A stretch of DNA of 64,000 nucleotides from Streptomyces sp. NBC_01304 (GCF_035975855.1 NZ_CP109055.1:5084001-5148000); one strand, 5' to 3'; positions 1 to 10,239 are shown, numbered from the stretch's first letter. Program-made: numbers and translations. The notes: generated from the letters alone by a model not told the origin.

Positions 1-512
1 TACGCACGCCCCGCATCGTCATGCACATGTGCTCGCACTCCACGACCACGATCACGCCGCGCGGCTCCAGGATCTCCATCAGGGAGTCCGCGATCTGCGT
101 GGTCAGCCGCTCCTGCACCTGCGGGCGGCGGGCGAACACGTCGACCAGGCGGGCCAGCTTGGACAGCCCCGTGATCTTGCCGTCGGTGGACGGGATGTAG
201 CCGACGTGGGCGACCCCGTGGAACGGCACCAGGTGGTGCTCGCAGGAGCTCATGACCTCGATGTCCTTCACCAGGACCATCTCGTCGTGACCGAGGTCGA
301 AGGTCGTCGTCAGGACGTCCTCGGGCTTCTGCCACAGGCCCGCGAATATCTCCTTGTACGCGCGTGCCACCCGCCCCGGCGTGGCCCGCAGGCCCTCCCG
401 GTCCGGGTCCTCGCCCACGGCGATCAGGAGCTCGCGCACGGCGTTCTCGGCCCGCTTCTCGTCGAACTCGCCGATCGAGCCCTCGCCCTCAAGCGTCACC
501 GGGTCGGTCATC
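1..512 (-). CDS. folE: GTP cyclohydrolase I (3' end outside the window)
   Basis: FolE converts GTP to 7,8-dihydroneopterin triphosphate, the first step of folate and pterin synthesis, in the cytosol. The visible N-terminal ~170 residues start [11 protein letters not shown] and contain the zinc-site segment [10 protein letters not shown] near residue 80 and the later cysteine segment [11 protein letters not shown] just before the window edge. Family members are about 190-200 residues, so only the last ~20-30 residues are missing. The ATG at 510-512 follows a GAGCGAGGCACTG leader. It lies downstream of ftsH on the same strand but is separated from it by a strong hairpin (554-591), so it probably has its own transcription start between the hairpin and the ATG. 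Identification is secure from the motifs. Confidence 0.95.
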
Positions 513-553
513 AGTGCCTCGCTCCTGTTTCGTCTGCGTCCAGGCACGAAAAG

Positions 554-591
554 TGCCGCGCCCCCCAGGCTAGAACCTGGGGGGCGCGGCA
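554..591. terminator. Perfect 16-bp hairpin between ftsH and folE
   Basis: The arms tgccgcgccccccagg (554-569) and its exact complement (576-591) enclose a 6-nt loop. The stem is almost all G+C, with no long T-run, as is usual for Streptomyces terminators. It lies just beyond the ftsH stop on the leftward strand, so the likely role is ending ftsH transcription before folE. The symmetry means it could act in either direction. Confidence 0.8.
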
Positions 592-627
592 TCCATTCCG
601 GGCCCCGTGGGGCCGCTGAGCCGTGGC

Positions 628-2679
628 TCAGCTCTCCGGGCTGTCCTCCGGCGCCGGGGCCTTGGTGAGCTCCGGTGCGGCGGCCTGCTCGGTGGCGGAG
701 GCCGTCACGGCCGGCGTCGCACCGTTCGCGCCGTTCGTCAGTGCCAGCTCCCGGGGGGAGAGCACCGGCGGACGGGTGGACGGCGTACGCCGCGAGGAAC
801 CGGTCCACGCCGGACGGGCCGGACGCTTCACGATCGGCGCGAAGACCTCAGCGATCTGCTCCTTGCTGAGCGTCTCCTTCTCGAGGAGCTCGAGAACCAG
901 GGCGTCGAGGACGTCGCGGTTCTCGACGAGAATCTCCCACGCTTCGTTGTGCGCGGTCTCGATGAGCTTCTTGACCTCTTCGTCGACCAGCGCCGCGACC
1001 TCTTCCGAGTAGTCCCGCGGGTGCGACATCTCGCGGCCCAGGAACGGCTCGGTGTTGTCGCCACCGAACTTGATCGCGCCGAGCCGCTCGGTCATGCCGT
1101 ACTGCGTGACCATGGCTCGCGCCGTGGCCGTGGCCTTCTCGATGTCGTTCGCCGCGCCCGTCGTCGGGTCGTGGAAGACGAGTTCCTCGGCCGCGCGCCC
1201 GCCCAGCATGTATGCCAGCTGGTCGAGCATTTCATTGCGCGTGGTCGAGTACTTGTCCTCGTCCGGGAGCACCATCGTGTATCCGAGGGCACGCCCACGG
1301 GACAGGATCGTGATCTTGTGGACCGGGTCGGAGTTGGGCGAAGCCGCCGCGACCAGGGCGTGGCCGCCCTCGTGGTACGCGGTGATCTTCTTTTCCTTGT
1401 CCGACATGATCCGGGTCCGCTTCTGCGGGCCCGCCACGACGCGGTCGATCGCCTCGTCCAGGGAGTGATTGTCGATCAGCTTCTTGTCGCTGCGCGCCGT
1501 CAGGAGCGCCGCTTCGTTCAGCACGTTCGACAGGTCCGCGCCCGTGAAGCCGGGCGTACGCCGGGCAACCGCGCCCAGGTCGACGTCCGGGGCAACGGGC
1601 TTGCCCTTCTGGTGGACCTTGAGGATCTCCAGGCGGCCCAGCATGTCCGGACGGTCGACCGCGATCTGCCGGTCGAAACGGCCGGGGCGAAGGAGCGCCG
1701 GGTCCAGGATGTCGGGCCGGTTCGTGGCGGCGATCAGGATGACGCCGCCCTTCACGTCGAAGCCGTCCATCTCGACGAGCAGCTGGTTCAGCGTCTGCTC
1801 GCGCTCGTCGTGACCACCGCCGAGGCCGGCGCCGCGGTGGCGGCCGACCGCGTCGATCTCGTCGACGAAGACGATCGCCGGGGCGTTCGCCTTGGCCTGC
1901 TCGAAGAGGTCGCGGACACGGGAGGCACCGACACCGACGAACATCTCGACGAAGTCGGAACCGGAGATCGAGTAGAAGGGGACCCCCGCCTCACCGGCGA
2001 CGGCGCGCGCGAGCAGCGTCTTACCGGTACCGGGCGGGCCGTAGAGCAGCACACCCTTGGGGATCTTGGCGCCGACTGCCTGGAACTTCGCCGGCTCCTG
2101 CAGGAACTCCTTGATCTCGTGGAGTTCCTCGACCGCCTCGTCCGAACCCGCCACATCGGCGAACGTCGTCTTCGGGGTGTCCTTGGTGATCAGCTTGGCC
2201 TTGGACTTCCCGAAGTTCATGACTCGGGAGCCGCCGCCCTGCATCTGATTCATCAGGAACAGGAACACGACAACGATGAGGACGAAGGGCAGCAGCGACA
2301 GCAGCACCCCGACGAACATGTTCTGCTTCGTCGGCGAGACGGTGTAGCCGTCCTTGATGTCGCCGTTGTTGTAGTTCTCCTGCAGCTTGCCGGCGATCTG
2401 GACACCCTGATCGCCGATGTAGCTGGCCTGGATCTTGGTGCTGCCGCCGTACTTGTCCTTGTCGGCGCCGTCCTTCAGATCGACCTTGATGATCTGCTCG
2501 TCGCCGGTGGTCAGCTTGGCGGACTGCACCTGCTTGTCAGTGATCGCCTTGTAGACCTGGCCGGTGTCCACCGTCTTGTAGCCGCCGGACGAGCCGACGA
2601 CCTGCATCAACACGACCACGGCGAGGACGGCCAGCACGATCCACATGACCGGCCCACGGAAGTATCGCTTCACGTCCAT
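628..2679 (-). CDS. ftsH: ATP-dependent zinc metalloprotease FtsH
   Basis: FtsH is a membrane-anchored AAA+ protease that extracts and degrades membrane and misfolded proteins as a hexamer. The protein (683 residues from the ATG) shows a first transmembrane helix near residues 10-30, an extracytoplasmic domain, a second helix near residues 110-135, Walker A GPPGTGKT, Walker [10 protein letters not shown], the second region of homology ending in RPGRFD, and the protease zinc motif HEGGH. The proline- and alanine-rich C-terminal tail is typical of Streptomyces. The start is uncertain: an in-frame GTG at 2713-2715 would add 12 residues, and the only GGAGG lies about 24 nt before the ATG, too far for normal use. 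I chose the ATG because the family begins MDVKRYFRG. It sits downstream of hpt and upstream of folE on the same strand. Confidence 0.96.
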   Translation of the reverse strand: MDVKRYFRGPVMWIVLAVLAVVVLMQVVGSSGGYKTVDTGQVYKAITDKQVQSAKLTTGDEQIIKVDLKDGADKDKYGGSTKIQASYIGDQGVQIAGKLQENYNNGDIKDGYTVSPTKQNMFVGVLLSLLPFVLIVVVFLFLMNQMQGGGSRVMNFGKSKAKLITKDTPKTTFADVAGSDEAVEELHEIKEFLQEPAKFQAVGAKIPKGVLLYGPPGTGKTLLARAVAGEAGVPFYSISGSDFVEMFVGVGASRVRDLFEQAKANAPAIVFVDEIDAVGRHRGAGLGGGHDEREQTLNQLLVEMDGFDVKGGVILIAATNRPDILDPALLRPGRFDRQIAVDRPDMLGRLEILKVHQKGKPVAPDVDLGAVARRTPGFTGADLSNVLNEAALLTARSDKKLIDNHSLDEAIDRVVAGPQKRTRIMSDKEKKITAYHEGGHALVAAASPNSDPVHKITILSRGRALGYTMVLPDEDKYSTTRNEMLDQLAYMLGGRAAEELVFHDPTTGAANDIEKATATARAMVTQYGMTERLGAIKFGGDNTEPFLGREMSHPRDYSEEVAALVDEEVKKLIETAHNEAWEILVENRDVLDALVLELLEKETLSKEQIAEVFAPIVKRPARPAWTGSSRRTPSTRPPVLSPRELALTNGANGATPAVTASATEQAAAPELTKAPAPEDSPES

Positions 2680-2885
2680 CCATACGGAGCGAGAACGCCC
2701 CGTCCCTCCTGCCACAGTGAGTTTGATAAGGCTGATGAGTTACTGAAAAAGACTGTTCTTCGGACGGTACCCCAGCATTGTCACCCGAAGCCGCAGGGGA
2801 CGGCGGGCAATCCCGTCTTCCCCTGCTCCAACGGCGGGAATCGGGTGTGGGTTCCCGGGAGCCGGACTGTGCTGGTCGGGGGGAC

Positions 2886-3446
2886 TCAGCCGCCGTAGAC
2901 GTGCGGCGCGAGCGTTCCGACAAACGGGAGGTTCCGGTACTTCTCGGCGAAGTCCAGGCCGTATCCCACGACGAACTCGTTGGGGATGTCGAAGCCGACC
3001 CACTCGACGTCGATGGAGACCTTGGCCGCCTCGGGCTTGCGCAGGAGGGTGCAGATCTTCAGGGACTCGGGCTCGCGGGAGCCGAGGTTGGAGATCAGCC
3101 AGGACAGGGTCAGGCCGGAGTCGATGATGTCCTCGACGATCAGGACGTGCTTGCCCTTGATGTCGGTGTCGAGGTCCTTGAGGATCCGGACCACGCCGGA
3201 GGACTGGGTCCCGGCGCCGTACGACGACACCGCCATCCAGTCCATCGTGACCGGGGTGGACAACGCACGCGCCAGGTCGGCCATCACCATCACGGCGCCC
3301 TTGAGCACACCGACGATGAGCAGGTCCTTGCCCGCGTACTCCGCGTCGATCTTCGCGGCCAGCTCGGCCAGCTTCGCGTCGATCTCTTCCTTGGTGATGA
3401 GCACCGACTGAAGGTCGGTGCCCATGTCTTTCGCGTCCACCCGCAT
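2886..3446 (-). CDS. hpt: Hypoxanthine phosphoribosyltransferase
   Basis: This enzyme transfers the phosphoribosyl group of PRPP to hypoxanthine or guanine, giving IMP or GMP in purine salvage. The 186-residue protein has the PRPP-binding loop [11 protein letters not shown] near residue 110, the N-terminal segment LIVGVLKGA, and a C-terminal [17 protein letters not shown] segment, all diagnostic of type I PRTases of this family. The start MRVDAKDMG agrees with actinobacterial homologues. It follows tilS by 59 bp and precedes ftsH by about 200 bp on the same strand; the tilS-hpt-ftsH order is widely conserved in bacteria, so co-transcription with tilS is likely. Confidence 0.96.
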   Translation of the reverse strand: MRVDAKDMGTDLQSVLITKEEIDAKLAELAAKIDAEYAGKDLLIVGVLKGAVMVMADLARALSTPVTMDWMAVSSYGAGTQSSGVVRILKDLDTDIKGKHVLIVEDIIDSGLTLSWLISNLGSREPESLKICTLLRKPEAAKVSIDVEWVGFDIPNEFVVGYGLDFAEKYRNLPFVGTLAPHVYGG

Positions 3447-3505
3447 CACTTTCGATCGTCCCGAGGCGCCGGCCGATCCGACTCCGTGCAGAGAGTCGGC
3501 GTCAG

Positions 3506-4621
3506 TCAGCCTTGCCGGATGACAAGTCTGCCACCCTGCCGCTGCGCCTCCACCCGGCCGGGGAGGTTGATGGCCCCCTGACCGCGCCAACCCGTGATCA
3601 AACGGTCGATCTCCTCGATGTGCCGGGCGAAGAGGGAGCCCGCGGGCGAGCCCGCCTCGATGGCCGAGCGGCGCAGAATCCGACGGCGTACGGCGGGCGG
3701 CAGAGCGAAGAGCTTGGCGCATTCGAGCTGCCCGGCCTCGTCCCGTACGGACGGATCCGCCTGGGCGGCCCAGCTGTCGAGTGCGTCGGCGTCGTCCCGG
3801 GAGAGCTGGGCCGTGCGGGCCAGGGCCTCGACGACGCCCTTGCCGAGCGCCTTCTCCAGCGCGGGCAGGCCCTCGTGGCGCAGCCGGGAGCGGGTGTACG
3901 CCGGGTCGGCGTTGTGCGGGTCGTCCCAGACGGGCAGCGACTGGACCAGGCAGGCCTTGCGGGCGGTCTGCCGGTCCAGGTGCAGGAAGGGACGGCGATA
4001 GCGGCCGGCGGCCCCCGGGCCGCCGGAGACCTCGGCCATGCCGGAGAGCGAGCGGATGCCGGAGCCGCGGGCGAGGCCGAGCAGTACCGTCTCTGCCTGG
4101 TCGTCGCGGGTGTGGCCGAGCAGGATCGCGTCGGCGCCGTACCGCTCGGCGGCGGCGTCAAGGGCGGCGTACCGCGCATCGCGGGCGGCGGCTTCCGGTC
4201 CGCCCTCGCGCCCGACGGACACGGCGATGGCCTCGACCGGGTCGAGCTGCAGGGCGGTGAGGCGGGCGACCACTTCGGCGGCGCGGAGGGCGGAGCCTTC
4301 CTGCAGGCCGTGGTCGACGGTGATGCCACCCGCGCGGATGCCCAGCTTGGGGGCTTCGAAGGCGAGGGCCGAGGCGAGCGCCATGGAGTCGGCCCCGCCG
4401 GAGCAGGCCACCAGGACGAGGGGGCGAACCGGGGACTGGCCCGGTTCGTACGAGGAGTTGGCGCGGGGTGCGGGGGGCGCGCCGGGGGCTGTGTGTGCGG
4501 TGTGCGTCGCGAGATCACGCGCGTCGCGGGCCGCAGAGTCGGTCAGTACGTCATCGAGTACGCGGTGAAGTGCGCGGCGGACCGCCAGGCGTATCGCTGC
4601 GACCGCGGGGTGGGGACCCAT
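3506..4621 (-). CDS. tilS: tRNA(Ile)-lysidine synthetase TilS
   Basis: TilS attaches lysine to C34 of the CAU-anticodon tRNA-Ile, using ATP, so that the tRNA reads AUA codons; the enzyme is essential in most bacteria. The 371-residue protein carries the N-type ATP-pyrophosphatase P-loop [11 protein letters not shown] near residue 75, then TVDHGL and [15 protein letters not shown], which are standard for the family. The C-terminal part is shorter than in E. coli TilS, as expected for actinobacteria. The N-terminal ~70 residues are alanine- and arginine-rich. The ATG at 4619-4621 sits behind a weak GGGAACCGGG. The gene is the first of a tilS-hpt-ftsH group. Confidence 0.94.
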   Translation of the reverse strand: MGPHPAVAAIRLAVRRALHRVLDDVLTDSAARDARDLATHTAHTAPGAPPAPRANSSYEPGQSPVRPLVLVACSGGADSMALASALAFEAPKLGIRAGGITVDHGLQEGSALRAAEVVARLTALQLDPVEAIAVSVGREGGPEAAARDARYAALDAAAERYGADAILLGHTRDDQAETVLLGLARGSGIRSLSGMAEVSGGPGAAGRYRRPFLHLDRQTARKACLVQSLPVWDDPHNADPAYTRSRLRHEGLPALEKALGKGVVEALARTAQLSRDDADALDSWAAQADPSVRDEAGQLECAKLFALPPAVRRRILRRSAIEAGSPAGSLFARHIEEIDRLITGWRGQGAINLPGRVEAQRQGGRLVIRQG

Positions 4622-4840
4622 TGCCCGGTTCCCTTCGTGAAGTTCGGGAGGCTGTGCCGTCTGGAGCTGAGATCGGGATCTGTCGGCTGGACGTCTGCGG
4701 ATCGAGATCAGTCACTCAGAGTGCCTAGATGGTGACAGAGACGAGCCGTTCCCCGAGCATTGCACGCCTACCCATCGCTCACGGTCCCTCGGAAGGGTGA
4801 TTACGAAGGCTTCGTTCTGCCGACGGCGGCATGGCGCCGC

Positions 4841-5968
4841 TCACTCTCCCTTACGGTGCACCCTCGCGACCCAGTCCGCCGGTTTGGCGATCTCGGTCTT
4901 GGTGGGGAGCGTGTTGGGCGACGTCCAGACGCGGTTGAAGCCGTCCATGCCCACCTCGTCAACGACCGCACGTACGAAACGTTCGCCGTCGCGGTACTGG
5001 CGCAGCTTGGCGTCGAGGCCGAGCAGCTTGCGCAGGGCCAGATCCAGCCGGGACGCGCCCTTGGCCCGGCGCTCCTTGAACTTCTCCCGGATCTCGCCGA
5101 CGGACGGCACGACGGCCGGGCCGACGCCGTCCATCACGTAGTCCGCGTGGCCCTCCAGGAGGGACATCACGGCGGTGAGACGGCCCAGGATCTCGCGCTG
5201 GGCGGGGGTCTGGACGATCTCGACGAGGGAGCGGCCGCCCTCGGCCTCGGCGTCCGCCTCGCCCTGGTTCTTGCCGGCGAGCGAGGCGGCGGCCTCGCGC
5301 AGGCGCTCAAGGACGGTCATGGGGTCGACCTCGGTCTCGCCGAGGAATGACTGGATTTCGCCCTCGAGGTGGTCGCGCAGCCAGGGCACGGCGGTGAACT
5401 GGGTGCGGTGGGTCTCCTCGTGCAGGCAGACCCAGAGCCTGAAGTCGTGCGGGTCCACGTCGAGTTCGCGCTCCACCTGGACGATGTTGGGCGCGACCAG
5501 GAGCAGCCGTCCGCCGCCGTTCGCTCCGGCGGGGAGGTCGCGGGTCGGGGGTGCGAAGGTCTCGTACTGGCCCAGTACGCGGGAGGCCAGGAAGGACAGG
5601 AGCATGCCCAGCTCCACTCCGGTGACCTTGCCGCCGACCGCGCCGAGCACGGCGCCGCCGGGGCCGCCGGGGCGGCGCTCCTGCATCTTCTCCAGGAGGG
5701 GCTTGAGGATTTCCCGGAATCCCGCGACGTTCGCCCGCACCCAGCCGGGGCGGTCGACGACGAGGACGGGGGTGTCGTGCAGGGCGTCCGTGCCCATCTG
5801 CGTGAAGGAACGGACGTGCGCCTCCGACGACTTGGCATGTCGGCGCAGCTCCGTGACGACGGCGCGCGCCTCGTCCCGGCTCACTTCTGGACCCGGCCGC
5901 ATGAGCCGGGTCGCGGTTGCGACAGCGAGGTTCCAGTCGACCATCTCGGCACCACCGATGCTCGTCAT
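4841..5968 (-). CDS. Zinc-dependent metalloprotease family protein (actinobacterial F420-associated type)
   Basis: A 375-residue protein of the conserved actinobacterial family often annotated as zinc-dependent metalloprotease or 'F420 biosynthesis-associated' protein; the true substrate is unknown. The HExxH zinc motif appears as LHEETHRTQF near residue 195, and EGHADYVMDG about 100 residues later could give the third ligand, the arrangement of gluzincin-like peptidases. There is no signal peptide, so it probably acts in the cytosol. The ATG at 5966-5968 was chosen because the protein then starts MTSIGGAEMVDWNLA like its homologues; the open frame continues upstream only through repeat-rich DNA. 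It lies between dacB and tilS on the same strand, with over 200 bp on each side, so it may be transcribed alone. Confidence 0.85.
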   Translation of the reverse strand: MTSIGGAEMVDWNLAVATATRLMRPGPEVSRDEARAVVTELRRHAKSSEAHVRSFTQMGTDALHDTPVLVVDRPGWVRANVAGFREILKPLLEKMQERRPGGPGGAVLGAVGGKVTGVELGMLLSFLASRVLGQYETFAPPTRDLPAGANGGGRLLLVAPNIVQVERELDVDPHDFRLWVCLHEETHRTQFTAVPWLRDHLEGEIQSFLGETEVDPMTVLERLREAAASLAGKNQGEADAEAEGGRSLVEIVQTPAQREILGRLTAVMSLLEGHADYVMDGVGPAVVPSVGEIREKFKERRAKGASRLDLALRKLLGLDAKLRQYRDGERFVRAVVDEVGMDGFNRVWTSPNTLPTKTEIAKPADWVARVHRKGE

Positions 5969-6112
5969 ACGGTCAACCGTACGTTGTCGTGTCCGGCGGC
6001 GGTGAGGGTTGGGGCGGGGCCCGTGTTTTCCGGGCCGGGCCCGGCATGCCCTGCCGGGGTTGAGGTCTGGGGGCTCCGCCCCGCCCCCGGCCCCCGGATC
6101 TTTTCCCCTCCC

Positions 6113-6183
6113 CGCCCCTTCCCGTAAGGCTGCCGCCGGCTTCAACAGCTGTCCCTGATGTCCTCAAACGCCGGACGGGCTGA
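6113..6183. repeat. Dispersed intergenic repeat, copy A
   Basis: The gap between dacB and the metalloprotease gene carries two blocks. Block 1 (6113-6143) reads CGCCCCTTCCCGTAAGG followed by CTGCCGCCGGCTTC. Block 2 (6158-6183) includes TCCTCAAACGCCGGACGGGC. Both recur in the same order at 27509-27601 and block 2 alone at 24480-24504. The blocks lie downstream of dacB on its strand and may contribute to transcript ends. Function is unknown. Confidence 0.75.
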
Positions 6184-6195
6184 CCCGCAGAAGAA

Positions 6196-7737
6196 TCAGG
6201 TCTCCCTGCAGCCGCAGTTCGCCAGCGTCGAGGCCATCCGGTCCAGCGTCGCCTGGGCCGTGTAGCGGTTGGTCGTGTCCATGGCGGTGAAGGCGAAAGC
6301 CAGCAGGCGGCCGTCAGCGTCCACGACCGTGCCGGCCAGGGTGTTCACGCCTGTCAGGGTGCCCGTCTTGGCGCGGACCAGGCCGGTGCCGGGGGAGCTC
6401 GAGGGGTAGCGGTTTTGGAGGGTGCCCGTGAAGCCGGCGATCGGGAGGCCCGTCAGGATCGGGCGAAGTTCGGGGTGCGCGGGGTCGGCGGCGCGGGCGA
6501 GGAGGGCGGTGAGGAGTTCCGCGGTGAGCCGGTCGGCGCGGTTCAGGCCGCTGCCGTCCGCGAACCGGGTCCCGCTCAAAGGGAGTTGGAGCTTCTTGAG
6601 CTGGGCGGCGACGGCCCGCTCCGCCCCGTCGAAGCTCGCCGGTTCGCCTGAGGCGAGTGCGGCCTGGCGGGCCAGGGCCTCGGCGATGTCGTTGTCGCTG
6701 TGCGTCAGCATTCGCTCGACCAGGGCCGAGAGCGGGGCCGACTCGGTCTTGGCGAGGGTGTCGGCGTGGTCGCCCGCCTTGGTCGGGCCGGGCTCGCCCT
6801 CGATCTTGACGCCCTGGTCGCGGAGCAGGTCCGCGAATTTGCGGGCCGCGTCCCCCGCCGGGTCGGTGCTGCGCCAGGCCGTGCCGTGCCGCGAGTCGTC
6901 CAGGCGGGCCTCGTCGGCCATCAGGGCGCTGACCGGCGCGAGGTTCTCGTCCCGGCCGATGGGGTGCAGGTCCGGGCCCGAGTAGAGCGAGGTGTCGTAG
7001 GTGAGGCGGATGCCGTCCTCCGTGCCCCGCTCCTTCAGCGCCTTGGCCGTGTCCGCCGCGAGCGCGCGCAGGCTCGCGTCGCCGTTCGCGTCCTTGCGCG
7101 CCGTCAGGGTCGGGTCGCCCGCGCCGACCAGGGCGACCTCCTTCGAGTCCGGCTCCGCCACGGCCTTGGTGACCAGGCGGTGGTCGGGCCCGAGCGCCTT
7201 GAGCGCCGCCGCGGCGGTGGCGATCTTGGTGGTCGAGGCCGGGGTCACGGCGTCGCCCGCCCCGGCCGCGTACACCTGCTTGCCGGTGGCCACATCCACG
7301 ACGGACGCCGTGCGCCGGGCGCCGAGCGAGGGGTCGCGGAGCAGTGGGTCGAGGACGTCGGCGAGCGCCTGCCCGGTGGGGGCGGGCGCGGAGCCCGCGG
7401 GCGCCCCGAGGGCGGCGAGTACGCCGGGTGCGCTGGGGGCGGGAGCGGGTTCCGCGTCGGCGGGGGCACCGGCGCGGCCGTGATCTGCGCCACCGTCCCG
7501 GTCCCGGGAAGCGGCCAGGTCCCGCTCCGCCGTACGCTGGCCTGAGTCCCAGGGACCGGCCGCGGTCACCGTGCCGACGGCCAGTGCCAGGCCGACCGTG
7601 GCCGCGCCGGCCGTGTACTGCCAGGTCTTGAGCTTGTGGAGCCTGACGGACCGCGGCAGCCGCGACGGTTTCGGGAGCTTCGGAAGCTTCAGTTTGGGAA
7701 GCTGCCGGATCTGCTGCCGAACCTTGAGCTCGGGCAC
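6196..7737 (-). CDS. dacB: D-alanyl-D-alanine carboxypeptidase / endopeptidase (PBP4 type, peptidase family S13)
   Basis: DacB trims the terminal D-alanine from, or cleaves cross-links in, peptidoglycan outside the membrane. The protein has a basic N-terminus, a membrane anchor or signal segment near residues 40-60 (TAGAATVGLALAVGTV), a low-complexity Ala/Pro linker, and then the catalytic domain with STTK (serine nucleophile), SDN and KTG motifs in order, which define serine penicillin-binding proteins. The long insert between SxxK and SxN marks family S13. Start choice is uncertain: GTG at 7735-7737 (VPELKVRQ) has AAAGGGG about 12 nt upstream, while an in-frame GTG at 7780-7782 would add 15 residues. 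It is divergent from ppa with about 180 bp between. Confidence 0.9.
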   Translation of the reverse strand: MPELKVRQQIRQLPKLKLPKLPKPSRLPRSVRLHKLKTWQYTAGAATVGLALAVGTVTAAGPWDSGQRTAERDLAASRDRDGGADHGRAGAPADAEPAPAPSAPGVLAALGAPAGSAPAPTGQALADVLDPLLRDPSLGARRTASVVDVATGKQVYAAGAGDAVTPASTTKIATAAAALKALGPDHRLVTKAVAEPDSKEVALVGAGDPTLTARKDANGDASLRALAADTAKALKERGTEDGIRLTYDTSLYSGPDLHPIGRDENLAPVSALMADEARLDDSRHGTAWRSTDPAGDAARKFADLLRDQGVKIEGEPGPTKAGDHADTLAKTESAPLSALVERMLTHSDNDIAEALARQAALASGEPASFDGAERAVAAQLKKLQLPLSGTRFADGSGLNRADRLTAELLTALLARAADPAHPELRPILTGLPIAGFTGTLQNRYPSSSPGTGLVRAKTGTLTGVNTLAGTVVDADGRLLAFAFTAMDTTNRYTAQATLDRMASTLANCGCRET

Positions 7738-7917
7738 CTCGGACCAGCCCCTTTCGCGATCACACACCTGCGTGAGGGACACTTAATCACTGCGTAATGC
7801 CGAAGTATGACAACCCAGGTGCCAGAGCTGATCGAATCAGCAGAAGGCAGGGGGCGTCATCGCCCGGGAGGACGCAAACATCGCCCAAAGTTTGTGTTGA
7901 TCATGGAGGAGCCACCG

Positions 7918-8409
7918 GTGGAGTTCGACGTCACGATCGAGATTCCGAAGGGTTCGCGGAACAAGTACGAGGTGGACCACGAGACCGGTCGTATCCGTCT
8001 GGACCGCCGCCTGTTCACCTCGACCAGCTACCCGGCCGACTACGGCTTCGTCGAGAACACCCTCGGCGAGGACGGCGACCCGCTGGACGCCCTGGTCATC
8101 CTGGACGAGCCGACCTTCCCGGGCTGCCTCATCAAGTGCCGCGCGATCGGCATGTTCCGGATGACCGACGAGGCGGGCGGCGACGACAAGCTGCTCTGCG
8201 TGCCGGCCTCCGACCCGCGTGTGGAGCACCTGCGGGACATCCACCACGTCTCCGAGTTCGACCGCCTGGAGATCCAGCACTTCTTCGAGGTCTACAAGGA
8301 CCTGGAGCCCGGCAAGTCCGTCGAGGGCGCCAACTGGGTCGGCCGCACCGAGGCCGAGCTCGAGATCGAGGCCTCGTACAAGCGCCTGGAGGCGCAGGGC
8401 GGTCACTGA
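7918..8409 (+). CDS. ppa: Inorganic pyrophosphatase (family I)
   Basis: Ppa hydrolyses pyrophosphate to two phosphates, pulling biosynthetic reactions forward in the cytosol. The 163-residue protein starts [12 protein letters not shown] and carries the family signature [10 protein letters not shown] (the D-x-D-P-x-D metal site) near residue 55, with conserved [11 protein letters not shown] just before it. Length matches bacterial family I enzymes. The GTG at 7918 is preceded at ideal spacing by GGAGGAG, which fixes the start although the frame is open upstream. It is divergent from dacB, and a hairpin (8429-8475) follows the stop. Confidence 0.97.
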   Translation: MEFDVTIEIPKGSRNKYEVDHETGRIRLDRRLFTSTSYPADYGFVENTLGEDGDPLDALVILDEPTFPGCLIKCRAIGMFRMTDEAGGDDKLLCVPASDPRVEHLRDIHHVSEFDRLEIQHFFEVYKDLEPGKSVEGANWVGRTEAELEIEASYKRLEAQGGH

Positions 8410-8428
8410 CCTGCCCCCGGCACGCCGA

Positions 8429-8475
8429 CGAACGGGCCGTGTGATCCCTTGAACGGGGGTCGCGCGGCCCGTTCG
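8429..8475 (+). terminator. Probable ppa terminator hairpin
   Basis: The 11-bp arms cgaacgggccg (8429-8439) and cggcccgttcg (8465-8475) are exact complements around a 25-nt loop, starting 20 bp after the ppa stop. No T-run follows. It lies before the next rightward gene, so it may reduce read-through. Confidence 0.6.
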
Positions 8476-8532
8476 CGTATCAGTACGCATACTGGGCTTA
8501 CTGGAGGTGCGTAAGAGGAGCGCTGGTGTCTG

Positions 8533-10188
8533 GTGTCTGAGCCGGATGTGGAGGACCGCAAGCCGCAGTCCGACGAGGCCCGTAGTGCCTTTTCCCCGGT
8601 CGGGGGTGCGGAGGCGTCGGTGGCCGTCGAGGACGACCAGCCGACTTCGGAGTTCACGATCCCGCAGGGCCTGCGGATTCCGCCCGCGCCCGAGGACCAG
8701 GAACCGAAATCGGCGTTCGCTCCGCCGCCCTCGTACGACGCGCGCCATGCCAACGGCTTCACGCCCGCCGAGGGGTTTCCCAAGGTGCGGCTCACCAAGG
8801 ACGCGCCCTGGCAGGACCGGATGCGCACCATGCTGCGCACCCCGGTGGCCGACCGTCCCGCGCCCGAGGCGACGCAGCGGCACGAGGACGAGGTGGGGCC
8901 CGCCGTCCCGCGCGTGCTCGACATGACGCTGCGTATCGGGGAGCTACTGCTCGCCGGTGGTGAGGGCGCCGAGGACGTGGAGGCGGCGATGTTCGCCGTG
9001 ACCCGCTCCTACGGTCTGGACCGCTGCGAGCCGAACGTCACCTTCACCCAGCTGTCGATCACCCACCAGCCGTCCCTGGTGGACGACCCGGTCACGGCGG
9101 CCCGTACGGTACGCCGCCGGGGCACGGACTACACGCGGCTCCAGGCCGTCTACGGCCTTGTCGCCGACATCAGCTCCGAGGACATCGAGATCTCCCTGGA
9201 GGAGGGCTACCGGCGCCTCGCTGAGATCCGGCGTAACCGCCACCCGTACCCCGGCTGGGCGCTCACGGCCGCCAGCGGGGTGCTCGCGGGTGCGGCTTCC
9301 ACGCTGGTCGGCGGCAGTGTGGTGGTGTTCATCGCCGCCGCCATCGGCGCGATGCTGGGTGACCGGCTCGCCTGGCTGTGTGCGGGGCGCGGGCTGCCGG
9401 AGTTCTACCAGTTCGTGGCCGCCGCGATGCCGCCGGCCGCGGTGGGCGTGGCGATCTCGCTGCTCGACCTGCCCGATGTGCGGGCGTCGGCGGTGATCAC
9501 CGGTGGGCTGTTCGCGCTGATCCCCGGGCGGATGCTGGTGGCCGCCGTGCAGGACGGGCTGACCGGGTACTACATCACCGCGGCGGCCCGGCTGCTCGAG
9601 GTCGCGTATCTGATCGTGGGCATCGTCATCGGCGTGCTCTTCGTGCTCTATCTCGGAGTGACGATCGACGCGGGTCTCAACCCGGAGACCGCGATCCACA
9701 GCAGCAGCAGGCCGGGCGTGCAGACCATGGCCGCGATGGCGCTGAGCGGCGCCTTCGCGGTCCTGCTGCAGCAGGAGCGGCACACGGTGATGTGGGTGAC
9801 GCTCAACGGCGGGGTCGCCTGGGTCGTCTTCGGGGCGCTCTCGGTCAGCGCCCATATGTCGCCGGTGGCGGCCACGGCGATCGCGGCGGGGCTCGTGGGG
9901 CTCTTCGGGCAGTTGCTCTCGCGCTACCGGTTCGCGTCCGCGCTGCCCTTCGTGACGGCCGCGATCGGGCCGCTGCTTCCGGGTAGCGCCACGTACTTCG
10001 GGCTGCTGGAGATCGCGCAGGAGGACCTGAACGCGGGGCTCGCCTCCCTGTCCAAGGCCGCGACGCTCGCGCTCGCCATCGCGATCGGGGTGAACCTCGG
10101 GGGCGAGATGGCCCGGCTGTTCCTCCGGGCGCCGAGCACGGAGGAAGGCGCCGGACGCCGCGCGGCCAAGCGGACACGCGGGTTCTAG
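8533..10188 (+). CDS. Threonine/serine exporter family membrane protein (ThrE-like)
   Basis: A 551-residue inner membrane protein of the ThrE family, whose Corynebacterium member exports threonine and serine; the substrate here is inferred. The N-terminal ~150 residues are charged and proline-rich without membrane helices. The conserved soluble domain follows (MTLRIGELLLAGGEGAEDVE ... NVTFTQLSIT), then about ten hydrophobic segments from residue 240 to 530, matching the two-part ThrE architecture (exporter domain plus C-terminal membrane domain). The GTG at 8533-8535 has GAGGAG about 12 nt upstream. The N-terminal extension is longer than in Corynebacterium but usual for Streptomyces. It stands alone between ppa and a convergent dedA. 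Confidence 0.85.
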   Translation: MSEPDVEDRKPQSDEARSAFSPVGGAEASVAVEDDQPTSEFTIPQGLRIPPAPEDQEPKSAFAPPPSYDARHANGFTPAEGFPKVRLTKDAPWQDRMRTMLRTPVADRPAPEATQRHEDEVGPAVPRVLDMTLRIGELLLAGGEGAEDVEAAMFAVTRSYGLDRCEPNVTFTQLSITHQPSLVDDPVTAARTVRRRGTDYTRLQAVYGLVADISSEDIEISLEEGYRRLAEIRRNRHPYPGWALTAASGVLAGAASTLVGGSVVVFIAAAIGAMLGDRLAWLCAGRGLPEFYQFVAAAMPPAAVGVAISLLDLPDVRASAVITGGLFALIPGRMLVAAVQDGLTGYYITAAARLLEVAYLIVGIVIGVLFVLYLGVTIDAGLNPETAIHSSSRPGVQTMAAMALSGAFAVLLQQERHTVMWVTLNGGVAWVVFGALSVSAHMSPVAATAIAAGLVGLFGQLLSRYRFASALPFVTAAIGPLLPGSATYFGLLEIAQEDLNAGLASLSKAATLALAIAIGVNLGGEMARLFLRAPSTEEGAGRRAAKRTRGF

Positions 10189-10239
10189 CGGCTTCTTCCT
10201 ACGTCGCCGGGTCAGCCGTTACGGGTGCGCAGCCGGGCG

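Noticed and set aside
607..2898. 763-codon rightward open frame opposite ftsH
   Set aside because: It is the antisense shadow of a secure FtsH gene; its protein is Arg/Asp/Val-rich with no domain, as expected from reading GC-rich codons backwards.
4622..4840. Gene between tilS and the metalloprotease
   Set aside because: No frame has a ribosome site and protein-like composition; it appears to be promoter and leader DNA only.
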